Assembly (NCBI GenBank): GCA_016802295.1
Contig: JAESIW010000203.1
Span: 1,222,307 to 1,286,306 of the forward strand
Source: Brachionus rotundiformis
Taxonomy: Eukaryota; Rotifera; Eurotatoria; Ploima; Brachionidae
DNA length: 64,000 nucleotides
Reading direction: 5' to 3'
Numbering within the stretch: position 1 is the first letter of the stretch; every line of letters begins with the position of its first letter. Of this stretch, positions 42,223 through 53,900 are shown piece by piece. The position numbers were made by a program, and so were the translations under genes. The notes beneath the pieces are model-generated. The model was not told where the DNA came from and searched no databases. It saw only the letters and a program-made list of their open reading frames with translations.

Positions 42223-42985
42223 GCTTCTCAGGGCTTTGTGAAGTTCAGTACAAAAGAACAGAACAAAGTGTAAAAAAATTAAATAACTTTTTTTCTAAAA
42301 GTTTAAAATTAATTCTGTGAATGCAGAGTGATGCAACATTCAAAGTTGCATCAACTGTAAAACTCTGCTAATAATGAGCAAAATCTCTGCAAAATGCACT
42401 ACACTCGATTATATTGAAATTTATATATTTAAATATAATTTGGGAGAGACTCCCAGGCAGTTTGGAATGGAACTTAGTCCTCCCTTTCAGCCTCTTGCTT
42501 GAAGAAACATGAAAAAAAAAATTAAAAAGTTTGAATTTAAAATCAAAATAAAATAAAAACAAAAGTGTTTTGTTAGCTTGGAATTAAAAGTTGAAAGATA
42601 TTGTTAAATGATGACCAAATGTACTTTTTGAATATTTGCATAAAAAATTATAAAATAAAAAATTATTAGTAAAGTTAGTGTTAGTTTAGTATTTTTGAAT
42701 AATTAGATCGAATAAAGTTTTGAATCTAGGATTTGTTGTTTGGACGTAATCGTTTAGCTCTTCTTGGATTAGGCTGTGTGTGATATTGAAATTTAATTTC
42801 TGCTGAACTCTGCAAAATTAGCAGACATAGATATTTGATGCAACTTTGAATGTTGCACCATTCTACATTTACAGAATTGGGCTTAAACCTTTAGAAAAAA
42901 AGTTATTCAATTTTTTTACACTTTTTTCTGTTCTTTTTGCCATTTTGGCCTGAATTTCACAAAACCCTGCTCAGAGGATTTTTAT
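42223..42985. mobile_element. Foldback element with ~150 bp arms
   Basis: Arms 42223-42370 and about 42826-42985 are imperfect inverted copies (TGATGCAACATTCAAAGTTGCATC in one, TGATGCAACTTTGAATGTTGCACC in the other). The centre includes a short LINE 3'-end-like block at 42440-42495 (CTCCCAGGCAGTTTGG, TTAGTCCTCCCTTTCAGCC). Confidence 0.7.
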
Positions 42986-43009
42986 AAATAAAATGAAAAC
43001 CAAAAACTT

Positions 43010-43330
43010 AATTTTATTATTTAACTTGAACAACTGGATCAGATCTCCTCGCAATCTTCTCATAGTTAGGTTCGTCAGGTCGAATTTAATTAAGTGTGTT
43101 GAGTAAGTAAGGTACTAACTTAGTTGCTCTACGTTGAATCTTTTCAAATCCATATCTTTTTTTAGGTAAGGGGACCAAGAGGTTATGGCGTATTCTAAGT
43201 GAGGTCTGACCATTAAAGTGTACAGTAGTTTTAATCTTGTTAACATTGGGATATCTAAGCGATTTCTTCAACATACCCAGAATCCATTTAGCTTTAGCTG
43301 TGTCATATGCTACTTGTGTGTTTTATTCTT
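43010..43330 (-). pseudogene. LINE family 1 C-terminal fragment
   Basis: The minus strand reads TAKAKWILGMLKKSLRYPNV, then, with frame changes, a LEYAITSWSPYLKKDM block, EKIQRRATKLVPYL and MRRLRGDLIQLF. Broken frames. Confidence 0.75.
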
Positions 43331-46300
43331 TAATAAAACTGTGATTTAATATGAATAGTTTTAATGTTACACGCTTTAAATGTTATTATTTATTCACAAA
43401 AAACTTGTAAAGACCTCATCAAAGTCAAAATTTATAAAAAAAATATAATTTCAAAATTAAATAAAATAAGTATAAAAGTAATAAAATTTGAAAATAAGTT
43501 TATTATACGATGGCTTATATTTTCAAAGCTATCTAATTTTTTTTTATTGTATCTAATAAAATATTAATTAGTATCTGATGTTTTTTTCACAGTATCTAAT
43601 CAATTTATTTTTGTATCAAAAAATAATTCAATTTAATATCTAATTGACAAATATAAAAATCTTTGATTAGCTCATTACTGATGATGAAAATCAAACAAAC
43701 TTCAGAATACTTCTTTTGACAATTATATCTAATCTTCTGATTTCAAAAATCATCTAATTACCTTAATTGAATGTCTAAATTGATATAAATATCATTGATA
43801 TGTTGGATGCCGAAGGCTTCGAACAAATAGAGAATAAAAAGAGGGAAAAAATAGGGTTTATGAGCAATTTTGCGTTTTTCATAATTTCCTATCAGAATGT
43901 ATCTAAACATGCATGACGATTCCCAATTGTGTACAGCCTACATGTCAACTTTTATTTTGGTTACACAAAATGATTTCTTCTCAATACAAAAATTAAAATT
44001 TAAAAAAAAAAAACTAAACACAAGAATGCTTTTTAAATTTAATTAGCTTCAAGATTTTTTAAAAAAAGTTGAATGAATATATTCTCTTAATGGAGGAAAA
44101 TTTAACAAGGATTAATTTCAATTTTTTTCTAATAATAAACACATTTTTTACTTAACCCAAGATAAACTAAAAAAGGCGTTGTATAAAGATCGCAAAAAAA
44201 TCGTAAAATCTTTGATAATCGCTTGTTGGGAAAATTTTTATAAAAATATTTCCAAGAACTGTTATAAATTGAGCTTAACAGAAAGAAGTTTTCATTAAAT
44301 TAGGAAATTCACATTTATGAGCATTCTACTGCTGAGAGGAAATCAAATGTTGAATGTTTTTTTCTTTGTGCTAATCAGAAATTGATTGTGCTGAAATGAT
44401 ATTTTTAAAAAGTTTTTTTTTGGAATCGTTTGGTGGGCCTTGCTTTTTTGTTTCATATCTGGGCTTTTTTTACGATGGCGTTCCGTTATTAATACAGAAT
44501 AAGATCTCTCCCAAGTCTGATATTTTTGTGTTTTGTTAGATATTATTTTTATGACGTAAAACGGGTAGCCAAAAATGGTTGTCATTTAGAAAAAAAAAGG
44601 TGAACGGACAATGATATAAGTGAAATTTTAAGAGTTTAAAGCTTTTTTTCTCTTGTTTCTAAAATTGATTTTTTTATAAAACTTTCTTTTCAAAATCAGT
44701 TCACTCTAGCCTACTAATTGACCCCTACCAGCGACCTAGGTTGTCCTCATAAGACACCATACATAAGTTGCGAGTTTAATATATCATTTTGTAGAGAATT
44801 TTTAAATGATTAAATTAAGCTATAGATTGTTTTTTTCCGTCAAGATTTCGAGATGATACAATCAAATAACACTAAAAAATGACCATTCTTCTAAAATCTA
44901 AAATACTTGGATGTTTTAAGTTTTTATCGAATAACTTTTGATTTACTTAAGATATTATCTTAAAAATTTGTACACATATATAATTGAATTTAAGCTTTTG
45001 AAAAAAATATCTTTTAAAAATATAATCTTTTTTTTTGAGTCTTGATTTTCAGTATTTTTAAGCTTAAGTGATAAATATCATTAGGTTGAAAATTTTCGAG
45101 AGAACAAGCAGAAGTTACTGAATAAAATACTTTATTTAAAAGCTTAAAGTTTATCATTATTTTACAATTTTTGATTATCATCAATCTCTATTTATGTGAA
45201 AATATTATGTTATTAAAGTTATTTATTAAAAAAATATATATATATTTAAACGATAACTTAGGAAAAGTGTTTCCAGTCCACGAGTTAGAAATATGATTAA
45301 AAGAAAATTTGTTTTGATTAAATGTGTACAATTAAAGTAAAAAAATTAATATTCATAATATATATACATGGTTAAATTAAGCTTTTGTTAAGAGTTTGGT
45401 GTGATTACGATTGAATCAAAGGTGTTTTGTATTTTGAATTATTTAAAATAAGATCTTTGAAGCAGAAAGTCCTAATTCGTGACTTGGTCTGGTGGTGATA
45501 AATTTTGAAAAAAGCTTGGTCATCGATGAGGTCGATTTTTAGCTCTTTGTGGATTGTTTTGATACTTGTTTTTTATAAAATAAATTAATTAAGACATTTC
45601 ATGATATCTCTAGAATGAAAATGTCAATGAAGAGTTGAAAAAAGTTGCTCGAGGACCCGCTTGGTTTACAAATTTTTTCAGTAATTTAATTATATCTTAA
45701 TTGATCACAAAAAGTTTAAACTAAAATAACAATTAATTTGATAATTTTTACAAATATTCATTTAAAACCAAGTATTTGAACTTATTATATTATTCCAAAC
45801 ATATATATTTATTTTTATTAAACTATTACCAACATAAAGCTTAAATCTTTAGATTAATTTGGTGGTAATTAGGCTATGGAAAAAAATTCGAGCTAAATTG
45901 AACACCTTTTACACCGTTTCAAGATAGCGGTTTTTCAATCTTAGTTTAGCCAATTGTCACCAAAACATTCAAAATTACAGCTCAATTATTAATTTTTTAT
46001 TTAGTCAAATAAATATTAAAATTCTTAATCCTAATTTCAGTGTCTTTTTAAAATATGTTTGTTTCATTTTATCCTCTAGAAAATAAACGCCTGTTTCCAA
46101 GGTTTATGATAAAAAATTATTAGTGCAAAATATTACTCTTTTTTTGAATTATTAAGAAAAAAAATTAAAATTTTTATCAAGTTTGTTTTTTTTAGAAATA
46201 TTTTTTTTAAAGTGTTTATTTGAGTACTTTGTTTGGCATATTTTTAAGTAATCTAACCAAAAAGCAAAATAAGCGCCTAATTAAACAAAATAAACTACTT

Positions 46301-46495
46301 CATGTTGTTTGAGCAAAATTTTGATTGTCAATTAGTTCTTATTTAATTAGAGGGTGAAAAACCAGTTTAAAAAAGTGCATTTTTTTATTTATTTTTATAA
46401 AAAAATAAACAATTAGTGATCGTAGAGTCATCAATCTTTTAAATTAAGTAATAAAAATTATCCTGGCTTAAAAGTCTGATCAAAGTTTGACTACT
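43331..46495. other. 3.2 kb without recognisable genes
   Basis: Very AT-rich. 44343-44585 (minus) has a short open frame without family features. Runs such as ATATATATAT near 45230 are low complexity. I see nothing I can support. Confidence 0.5.
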
Positions 46496-46499
46496 TAAT

Positions 46500-46865
46500 T
46501 AATGTTAAAATATTACATCTTCTTCTATCTTATACTCCCAGTGGAGCATAACGCGTCCACACGTCTTATCTTAAGCGACAATTTCTGCTTGTCCCCATAT
46601 GAGTTTCATCTCTCTCAGATATCTTTCAACTGTTCTCCTCCAGGTCAACTTTGGTCTTTCAGCATTTCTCTTTCCTTGAGGTGTCCAAAATAGTGCAACT
46701 CTAGGAGTTATGTCTGTTGACATTCTAAGGACATGACCAAGCCACTTAAGTCGTCTTCTGCGTATAATGTTTCGGATTGGCTCGGACCTTGATCTGTTGC
46801 ACAGCTCTTCATTTGTAATAACTTTCGGATAGAAGATTCTTTCTATGAAAACGTATTCATAGAAA
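46500..46865 (-). pseudogene. LINE fragment, second family, 3' end
   Basis: The minus strand reads [60 protein letters not shown] and [16 protein letters not shown]. Only the last residues before the 3' end (GCGTTATGCTCCACTGGGAG) are disturbed. It is the most complete copy of this C-terminal block in the window. Confidence 0.85.
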
Positions 46866-47019
46866 TTTAAATAAAAACTAGATAGCGTTGACTTATATTG
46901 ACTCATATGATATATCCTAGCAAGTAATAATCCACTAATAGCTAAAACTAATAAGGAGACTTGAAGTTAAATAGAAGAAGAAACATTCAGTCAATAATTT
47001 GTATTATAAATATTTATCA

Positions 47020-47170
47020 TACCGTAAATTCTCAAAACTTAGTACATGTAACTATTAATTTTTTAATAAAATTAAGTAAGTTATAACATGGGCGAGATGG
47101 TACTTGTTACATGTAACAACATAAAAAATCCGATTTAGTTACATGTACTAAGTTTCGAGAATTTACGGTA
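47020..47170. mobile_element. MITE with TACCGTAAATTC ends
   Basis: 151 bp with ~34 bp inverted ends (TACCGTAAATTCTCAAAACT against the complement of AGTTTCGAGAATTTACGGTA), extending into TTAGTACATGTAACT on both sides. The centre repeats TTACATGTAAC motifs. Confidence 0.85.
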
Positions 47171-47454
47171 ATATCGAATTTTTTTAAATAAAAATTGGTT
47201 TTAATTTTTTTTCTTTTTCAATTTTAAACCCCGCACCATAAACTTGAATTTTAAAGCATCAAGCAGTCGAAGCTTTTTTATCCGAAAGGCTTGAGCTCAC
47301 AAATAAGCCACTACGGTTTAAATTTTAAGGAGTTCCGGATAAAAGAGCTTAGATTGTATTTAATTTTTTACTTTCACTTTTTTTTTTCATGCGGAGTCAT
47401 GTACGAATTTTCTGTTATTAACCCGGCGTTATTGCAAGCTTTTTGAGTTTAAAC

Positions 47455-47574
47455 ATGAAAAATATTTATAGTGATAATTTTCTGTTTATTAACCTCTTAG
47501 AGCAGTTTATTCTAACCAATGATACTAATAAAATGCTTGTTCTTGTTGGTAATTTAAATATGGATCATTTAATT
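47455..47574 (+). pseudogene. LINE endonuclease fragment, copy 2
   Basis: The plus strand reads LFINLLEQFILTNDTNKMLV then LVGNLNMDHLI, like the catalytic GDFN segment of LINE endonucleases. It is cut off by the MITE that follows. Confidence 0.65.
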
Positions 47575-47715
47575 TACCGTATTTTGTCAAATATAAGAAT
47601 GTTCGGTCATCAAAGAATTTCTTATATTTAAAAATGTGACTCAAAAAAAATAATTATTTTTTACTGAAATAGAAGCAATTTTTTTCTTTTTGCTTATATT
47701 CGAGGGAATACGGTA
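47575..47715. mobile_element. Second TACCGTA-type MITE
   Basis: 141 bp, ends TACCGTATTTTGTCAAATAT and the complement of ATATTCGAGGGAATACGGTA (imperfect, about 23 bp). It lies directly against the LINE endonuclease fragment. Confidence 0.75.
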
Positions 47716-49680
47716 ATTTCAGCAATCAAAACTTAAATTTGGCTTGAAATTGCACACAGAATGAAAGGAACTTGCTTACCAAACATAAGTTTTCCAATGA
47801 ACACTTAAAGATTGACCTAGGTTATGATGATAGGGTAAAGCATGTTGGCCAGCAATCACAAAAAAATAATTCTTATTGAAAAAGAAATTATTCAGATCCT
47901 ATTAAGCAATTCGACAGTCTTTTAAAAGTATCCAAAGTTTGGCTCGGTGCACACTTTCCTTTAACTTTAGGGTAATTAATGAAAAATATGCGTAAAATAT
48001 CCGATTTTATCAATCAACCTTAGGCTCTGATTGAGGAATAAATAAAATAAATGAATTAAATTAGCTTAGATAATGTTTTTGAAGGATAACAAAGGTAAAC
48101 AAAATAGATAGAATAGTTTATACTATCTTCTAATAATATTTAGCATTTGATATTTTAAAAATCAGTTTAAAGATAATCTATTAATATAAAAAATTGGGAC
48201 TAAAAACCATGTCTTTAGAGTGAATTTTTTTTAAATCTTAACACAACCATGATTTTTACCAGAACTACTTTTGAATGCTATACTACTATACTTTTTATAA
48301 GGCTTTTATCTCGAGGACTATTTGATTAAGGTAATTTAAAAATTAAATTGAGATTTTTTTAGACTATTTCTGATAATTTTTTTTTAAAATAAATATTTAT
48401 TTAATTTAAAAATCTCTTCGCATTATTTGCTTCATGACCAATATTGCCAGTCATAAGACAATTTTTAACTGAATTACTTTTATTTAATTTGATTATTCTT
48501 ACCTTGGCAAAAAAAACACTTAATTTTCTTCTAAAATTCAAAATAAATTTAAATTTTTAAATAGTTTTATTTATTTTTATTGACTAGTAATGAACAAATA
48601 TATCCAAAAATACAAACTAACATCATTAATAAACTAAGCCCTTGACTACTAAAAACTGCCTAATTGCAAATGATATCAAAATAAAAGCATGTCTTGGCAC
48701 TTAAAAGTCTAATTATAGCAAAGAATTTTTGTCTCCCTAGTTGGCCATGCGTGACTGATCGACTCGCTTCACAAAGCATCTGTTCCGACCCAATGGTTAC
48801 ATTTTTACATAATTAGAATTAGATCCATAGGGTTGGGGCATACAAATATTCCATCATTTATCCAGGTAAGACTTTTGGCTGCCTTTTATTATTCAAATAA
48901 ATCAAATGAATCGAAAATTATTACTAGAAATTCAAATCAAATTCTAAAATGCAATAAACGCCTGTAAATAATTTATGCTTTTTTTTCTTTATATTTTTTT
49001 AGTTAAATTTAAAATTTAAATTTAAATTTTTTTTAATTTTGCATAGTTTTTTTAAGGATTAGTGAAAATTCAGTGCCAATAGTAACTGTAAAGGTAGCTG
49101 GATGATGATTTATATTGGAAAGTTAAAGTCTACCATGTTTTGTCGATTTATTTTATTAGAACAGTTTAATTATTTTGTCAAGATTAATTTTAAATCCTAT
49201 TATAAATTTTAATTTCGTGCAAAAGTTCTATTTTTGGGCCTAAAAAAAGGCAAATATTAGCCCTAATGTATTTTTTATAAATTGACTTAAGAAGGAAATT
49301 AACTTCTTGCGTAATGAATAGAAAAGAGTAGGGGCTGGTTTATTTAACTAGATCAATGCATTTTGATATTTTTAAATGTGAAGTCAATGTTAAATAGTTT
49401 ATTAATTGTAAATATTAAATTTAATACGCAAATTTCTGAAAACAAAAATTGCTATTTGCTCTTTTTGGTATATTTTTCAATCATCACTCTTTTATTACCA
49501 ACAATAGTGATTAATAAATTAAAAAAACTTTTTGAATATATTTAATTAATAATTTATTATGTCTAAGCAAATAAGAAATTTTTTTTTATTAACTTAATTT
49601 AAGACTGGCAAATACGATTTATATTTTTCCATGCAAAGCAACTTTATTAAAAGTTACATGATCCAAGACCTGTTTTTAAT
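47716..49680. other. 2 kb without recognisable genes
   Basis: AT-rich, with the repeat segment near 48050-48190 resembling 40150-40290. No coding region supported. Confidence 0.45.
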
Positions 49681-49682
49681 CT

Positions 49683-49960
49683 TTATCTTCTTCTAACTTC
49701 TACTCCCAGTGGGGCATAGGGCGTCCACACGGTTCCTCCATTTGACCGTATCTTTGAGATCTTTTTCAACTGTTTTCCTCCTGGTCATCTTTGGTCCTGC
49801 AGCATTTCTCTTTCCTTTAGGTGTCCCAAACAATGCAACCCTAAGAAAACTGCCTGTTGGCATTCTAAATACATGTTGCAGATTGGCTCGACCTTGTATC
49901 ACTTGTTATGACTTTCAGATAGAAGATTCTCAAAATTTTCCACAGGCAACAGCTTTGGAA
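49683..49960 (-). pseudogene. LINE fragment, second family, 3' end
   Basis: The minus strand reads RANLQHVFRMPTGSFLRVAL, FGTPKGKRNAAGPKMTRRKT and KWRNRVDALCPTGSRS. It has the same 3' end as 46500 (CTCCCAGTGGGGCATAGGGC). Confidence 0.8.
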
Positions 49961-50915
49961 TATTTATTTTTTGAAGATATGTAAAGCTCTTGACGCATTT
50001 AAGATTTTTGTCTCCATCATAAATTGGTGCATTGGGTTCCTTTTTTTTGCAAATGACTTCTGTTTTTCCGATGTTTATCTCTAGGCCAACGTATCCAGTG
50101 TTGGGTTTCAGGTTAGCGGTTTACTCTTACAGCTAAAAATAAAGTGTCCCCTATTTTTGGTTTAAAAGATTTATTTTGAATTTATGGTTTACAACTGTAA
50201 TTTATATTTGTTAGCTTTGGCTTACAAGAATTGACAAAATTAGTAGAAGAGGACTCTGAAACTTCTGAAACTGAAATATATAATTTAAGATTCATAAGAG
50301 AATTTATTTATCATAGGATTTTGAATTCGGATTGACATGTTGAGTCTGAGTTTTGACCCTTGCTGATTCTTGGTACCATTCTCAGAAATTTGACCATTAT
50401 CATCACCCACTAAGGCTTCGCTCCGACTCAAGTCTACTTCACTTCACCAAATAGATCCACCGCTTTCCCAAACACTGACGAGTTCCTTGCTTTTAATTAT
50501 TAATTACTTTAAAATTAAAATTGAATGGGAATTGAACCATTGTTTAGAATTAGATAAACAACTGTTAAGAGTAGTTTTAATTTTTTCTACGATATAGGTA
50601 AACGAGTTCATATTTTTGATCATTTTGAAAAACCAAATATCAAATCCTTTCTGGCTTCTTTCATAAAAGCTATACACTTTGCGACAAATTTTTTTCTATT
50701 TAGTATCTATCAGGAACATTTTAATGTAAATATTTATCTAAAAGCTTCTTTTTTTCAGCTAATAAAAATTTTAAAAAAAATTCATAGTTTATTTGCTTAA
50801 CTAAAAGGAATTAAGCATTGTGAAGACTGTGGTTGACTAATGTGTTACCACATTTTCTGGTAACTTGTAAGAAAGGCATCGCTGCGCTTTTAGCTTGAAC
50901 AGGAAAAATTTCTCT
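49961..50915. other. About 0.95 kb without supported features
   Basis: Somewhat more GC around 50040-50110 and 50370-50480, as in old transposon debris, but no readable motif. Confidence 0.4.
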
Positions 50916-50919
50916 CTGG

Positions 50920-50992
50920 AGCCAGCTGCTTCTGCCTCTCCAGAAATTTTTACATTTCAATCAAGTCCCCTCTTACTCTTCTATTGTCCACA
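50920..50992 (-). pseudogene. Short LINE family 1 fragment
   Basis: TTTCAATCAAGTCCCCTCTT and neighbours match 8688-8722, encoding RRVRGDLIE on the minus strand. Confidence 0.65.
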
Positions 50993-53900
50993 ATATCACT
51001 CTATCAGGAAAAAAAAAGATAATTTTTTATTCAAAAATCGAATTTAAAAAGAAAAATAAAATTGATTAAAAATTAAAAATTTGTTTGTTCATTCAAACAT
51101 TGGTCTTTCCATTTAGATTGGAAATAATAGATTGTGACAGTTGGCACAAGCAAAAATTAATATAAATTGGATCAAACAAATCAGTTTTGCGTAAGTACAA
51201 TCGGGAAATCACAGTTTAAAAAAGTTTATCAATTATAAATTTGTAGCTAAGCAAATATTCAAGAGTTAAATAAGTTTTATTGCTTGTTCACTGTCATTCG
51301 TGATGCATTAAAGATATTATTTAAAATCTTATTTTTTTGTTTGCCTTTAAAAAAAAAATTAAAAAATCCACAAACATAAATTTTTTAGTTATTTTCTGTT
51401 TAATTATTAAATTCGATTATTAAACTTTTTGCATCATGAAGAAAATAATGCATTCGGAATAAAGAGTTTTTCAAAATAAGTTTCACTCAAAAGTAAATAA
51501 ATTATTTATTAATCTCATTTTATTTAGTTAGTTAAACTTGAGTTGGTAAATTTTTTATGCCACTGATAAGAGTAGTCAAATAATTTGGCCCTGTTGTGTG
51601 TACTTAAAGGAAAGAAAGAGGCTTTGTTTTTCTAAATTAGCTATTGTTTTCTCAAGACTTGGAATGAACCAAGCAAGGATTTCAGGATTGGAAATCATAT
51701 AAATACTTTTAAGAATTTTTATCTTGGCAAAAAAAAATTACAGGAAACAATTAGAATGGGTGCTCAATTTCCACAGATTAATGACAAATAGAAAAATAAA
51801 GAGTGCGTTCGAGGAACAGGAAATAATTTACTTTGTGAATTGGTGACGATTAGTTTGAATTTTTATTATCTCGGAAAAAATAAAAATTTCTCGAGTATGG
51901 TTTTAAAATTTTAAATAAAAGCCGATTTTACTTTAAAGAATTTATTAAAAAAGAATGAGGTGTAAGCTTGGTATTCTTTAGGAAGTTGATCACAGTTCTT
52001 ATTTGGTCATAAAATTTAATCTTTCTTCCTGTATTAAATTTTTTTCGATAATTTTTTAAAAGCTGTGCAAATTATATAATTGAGAAATTATTGGATTTTT
52101 TAATTTTTAATTAGAGTTTACTTACACTTTTAAAATAATATGGAACAAATTTCCTAGATTAAATTTTGACTTGTTGATAAGTACTTGATTGCCTAAGAAA
52201 TGACGTAATTGGTGCCAAACTTTTTATTTCTAATTCTTAAGAATATAGAACTTTTCTTTGTTCAAAAGTATTAAATAAATCGCCTCCAAGACCTATTTTT
52301 AAATTTATCAATTCAATAAATAATAAAAATTGAAATATTATCCCAAATCATTCATTATTTAAGACCGCTGAAGACAAATTTTAAAAAAATTTTAATTTTG
52401 GATTAAATTGTTTTAAAAAGTTTTTACAATTATTATTAATTAAAAGCCCTCAAGTAAATTGTTTTTTTCAATTAAAAGGGTAGTTTGGAATAATAAAAAT
52501 TTTATTTTTCAATGTTCTTCTAGCCTACTATTAAATGAACTAAAAAACTTAAGAGGAATAAATAAAAACTTTTCTAACAGGTTGCTTAAATTTATCTAGA
52601 TATTAAGTCTTAAGAGAGAAAATAGCTTTATAAAAATCAAGTGTTATCAAAAACTTGAAAGAAACCATTTAGAGCTTTTTAAAGGGAAAGATTTTTTCTT
52701 AAATAAAATATAGCTCAATTAATTAATTTTGATAAACAATTTTTAAGATTTTAGACTGTTTGTAAATACTTTTGAGTATACTATTATTATTAGCAAAATA
52801 ATTATTATTTGTAACATTGATAAAGTTTGAGTGCAAATAAAATGCTAGATAAAAAAGGATTTTTTTTTACAATAACAATTTATTAAATGATATATAAAAC
52901 TTTTTTTATTTTGAAAAATTTTTAAGTTGAATTCTTTGGATAAAATTTGGTTTTTGCTGTCCAGTAAATAATTCAGCTTTTATTTGGGTGTAAGCCAGTC
53001 CATACAAAGTCAGAACTTGGTCAAGTTAATATCCCTATAGTAATTTAATCTCAAATTTCAATCACAAGTCCATCCGCAGCAACAAACAAAATTTTGCGAT
53101 TTTGTTAATTTAGTTTAGCAAGTTATTTTTGTTGCAAATTGTTGCACAAGTCAGCTAGTGCGATGCTCGCAAATTTGTCTGATAATTGTGCTTCATGTTG
53201 TATAATTTTAATTATTTATTGGTTTATATATTAAAAATAAATTTTATTAATTTTAATTAGATTATCAAATAATCGAGCCAAATATGTAAAACATTTGTTA
53301 ATTGCACATCAATACCATGAATAGAAAACTTAACAAATAAGCAAATTTAAGAAAATATCAAGACCTTGATATATCGATAGCTTGCAAGAGTTATTAAAAT
53401 TTCAAACTATTTCTTTGTGCTTTAAAATGTATAAAATTACAGACTAAGGTGTTGTTAATTAAGCAATTAAGGTGTCTAATTTAATTTTCTTTAAAAGCTG
53501 TTTATTAAAAAAATACATTTAATTGCTTTTTTTAAATCCATTTGAAATACAAGTGCTTAAAAATTATAAATTATTTATTTATTTTATTAAATAATTTTAA
53601 AAACTAAATAATATATAATAACCTACATAAATATTGTTTATCTTTTTTTTTTTTTGTTAAGGTAATATTTTATGCGTCAAAATATTTTATTCTAATACCT
53701 TTTTATATTTGCCAAAAATGAAAATTATTTTTACGTACTATTATATTGTAGGTGCTGGAATCAACAATATGCTAAAAAAATATTAAATTTTAAAATTTAA
53801 TTAACCAAGAATAATAAAATAGTATTGGTATTTAGCGATACCTAATTAGCTATACAAGGATATTGGCAGGATTTTAAAAGATAGTTTGTATCATTGTGAC

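Noticed and set aside
44343..44585. An 80-codon minus-strand frame
   Set aside because: Low-complexity Lys/Ile/Thr composition, no motif and no supporting neighbour.
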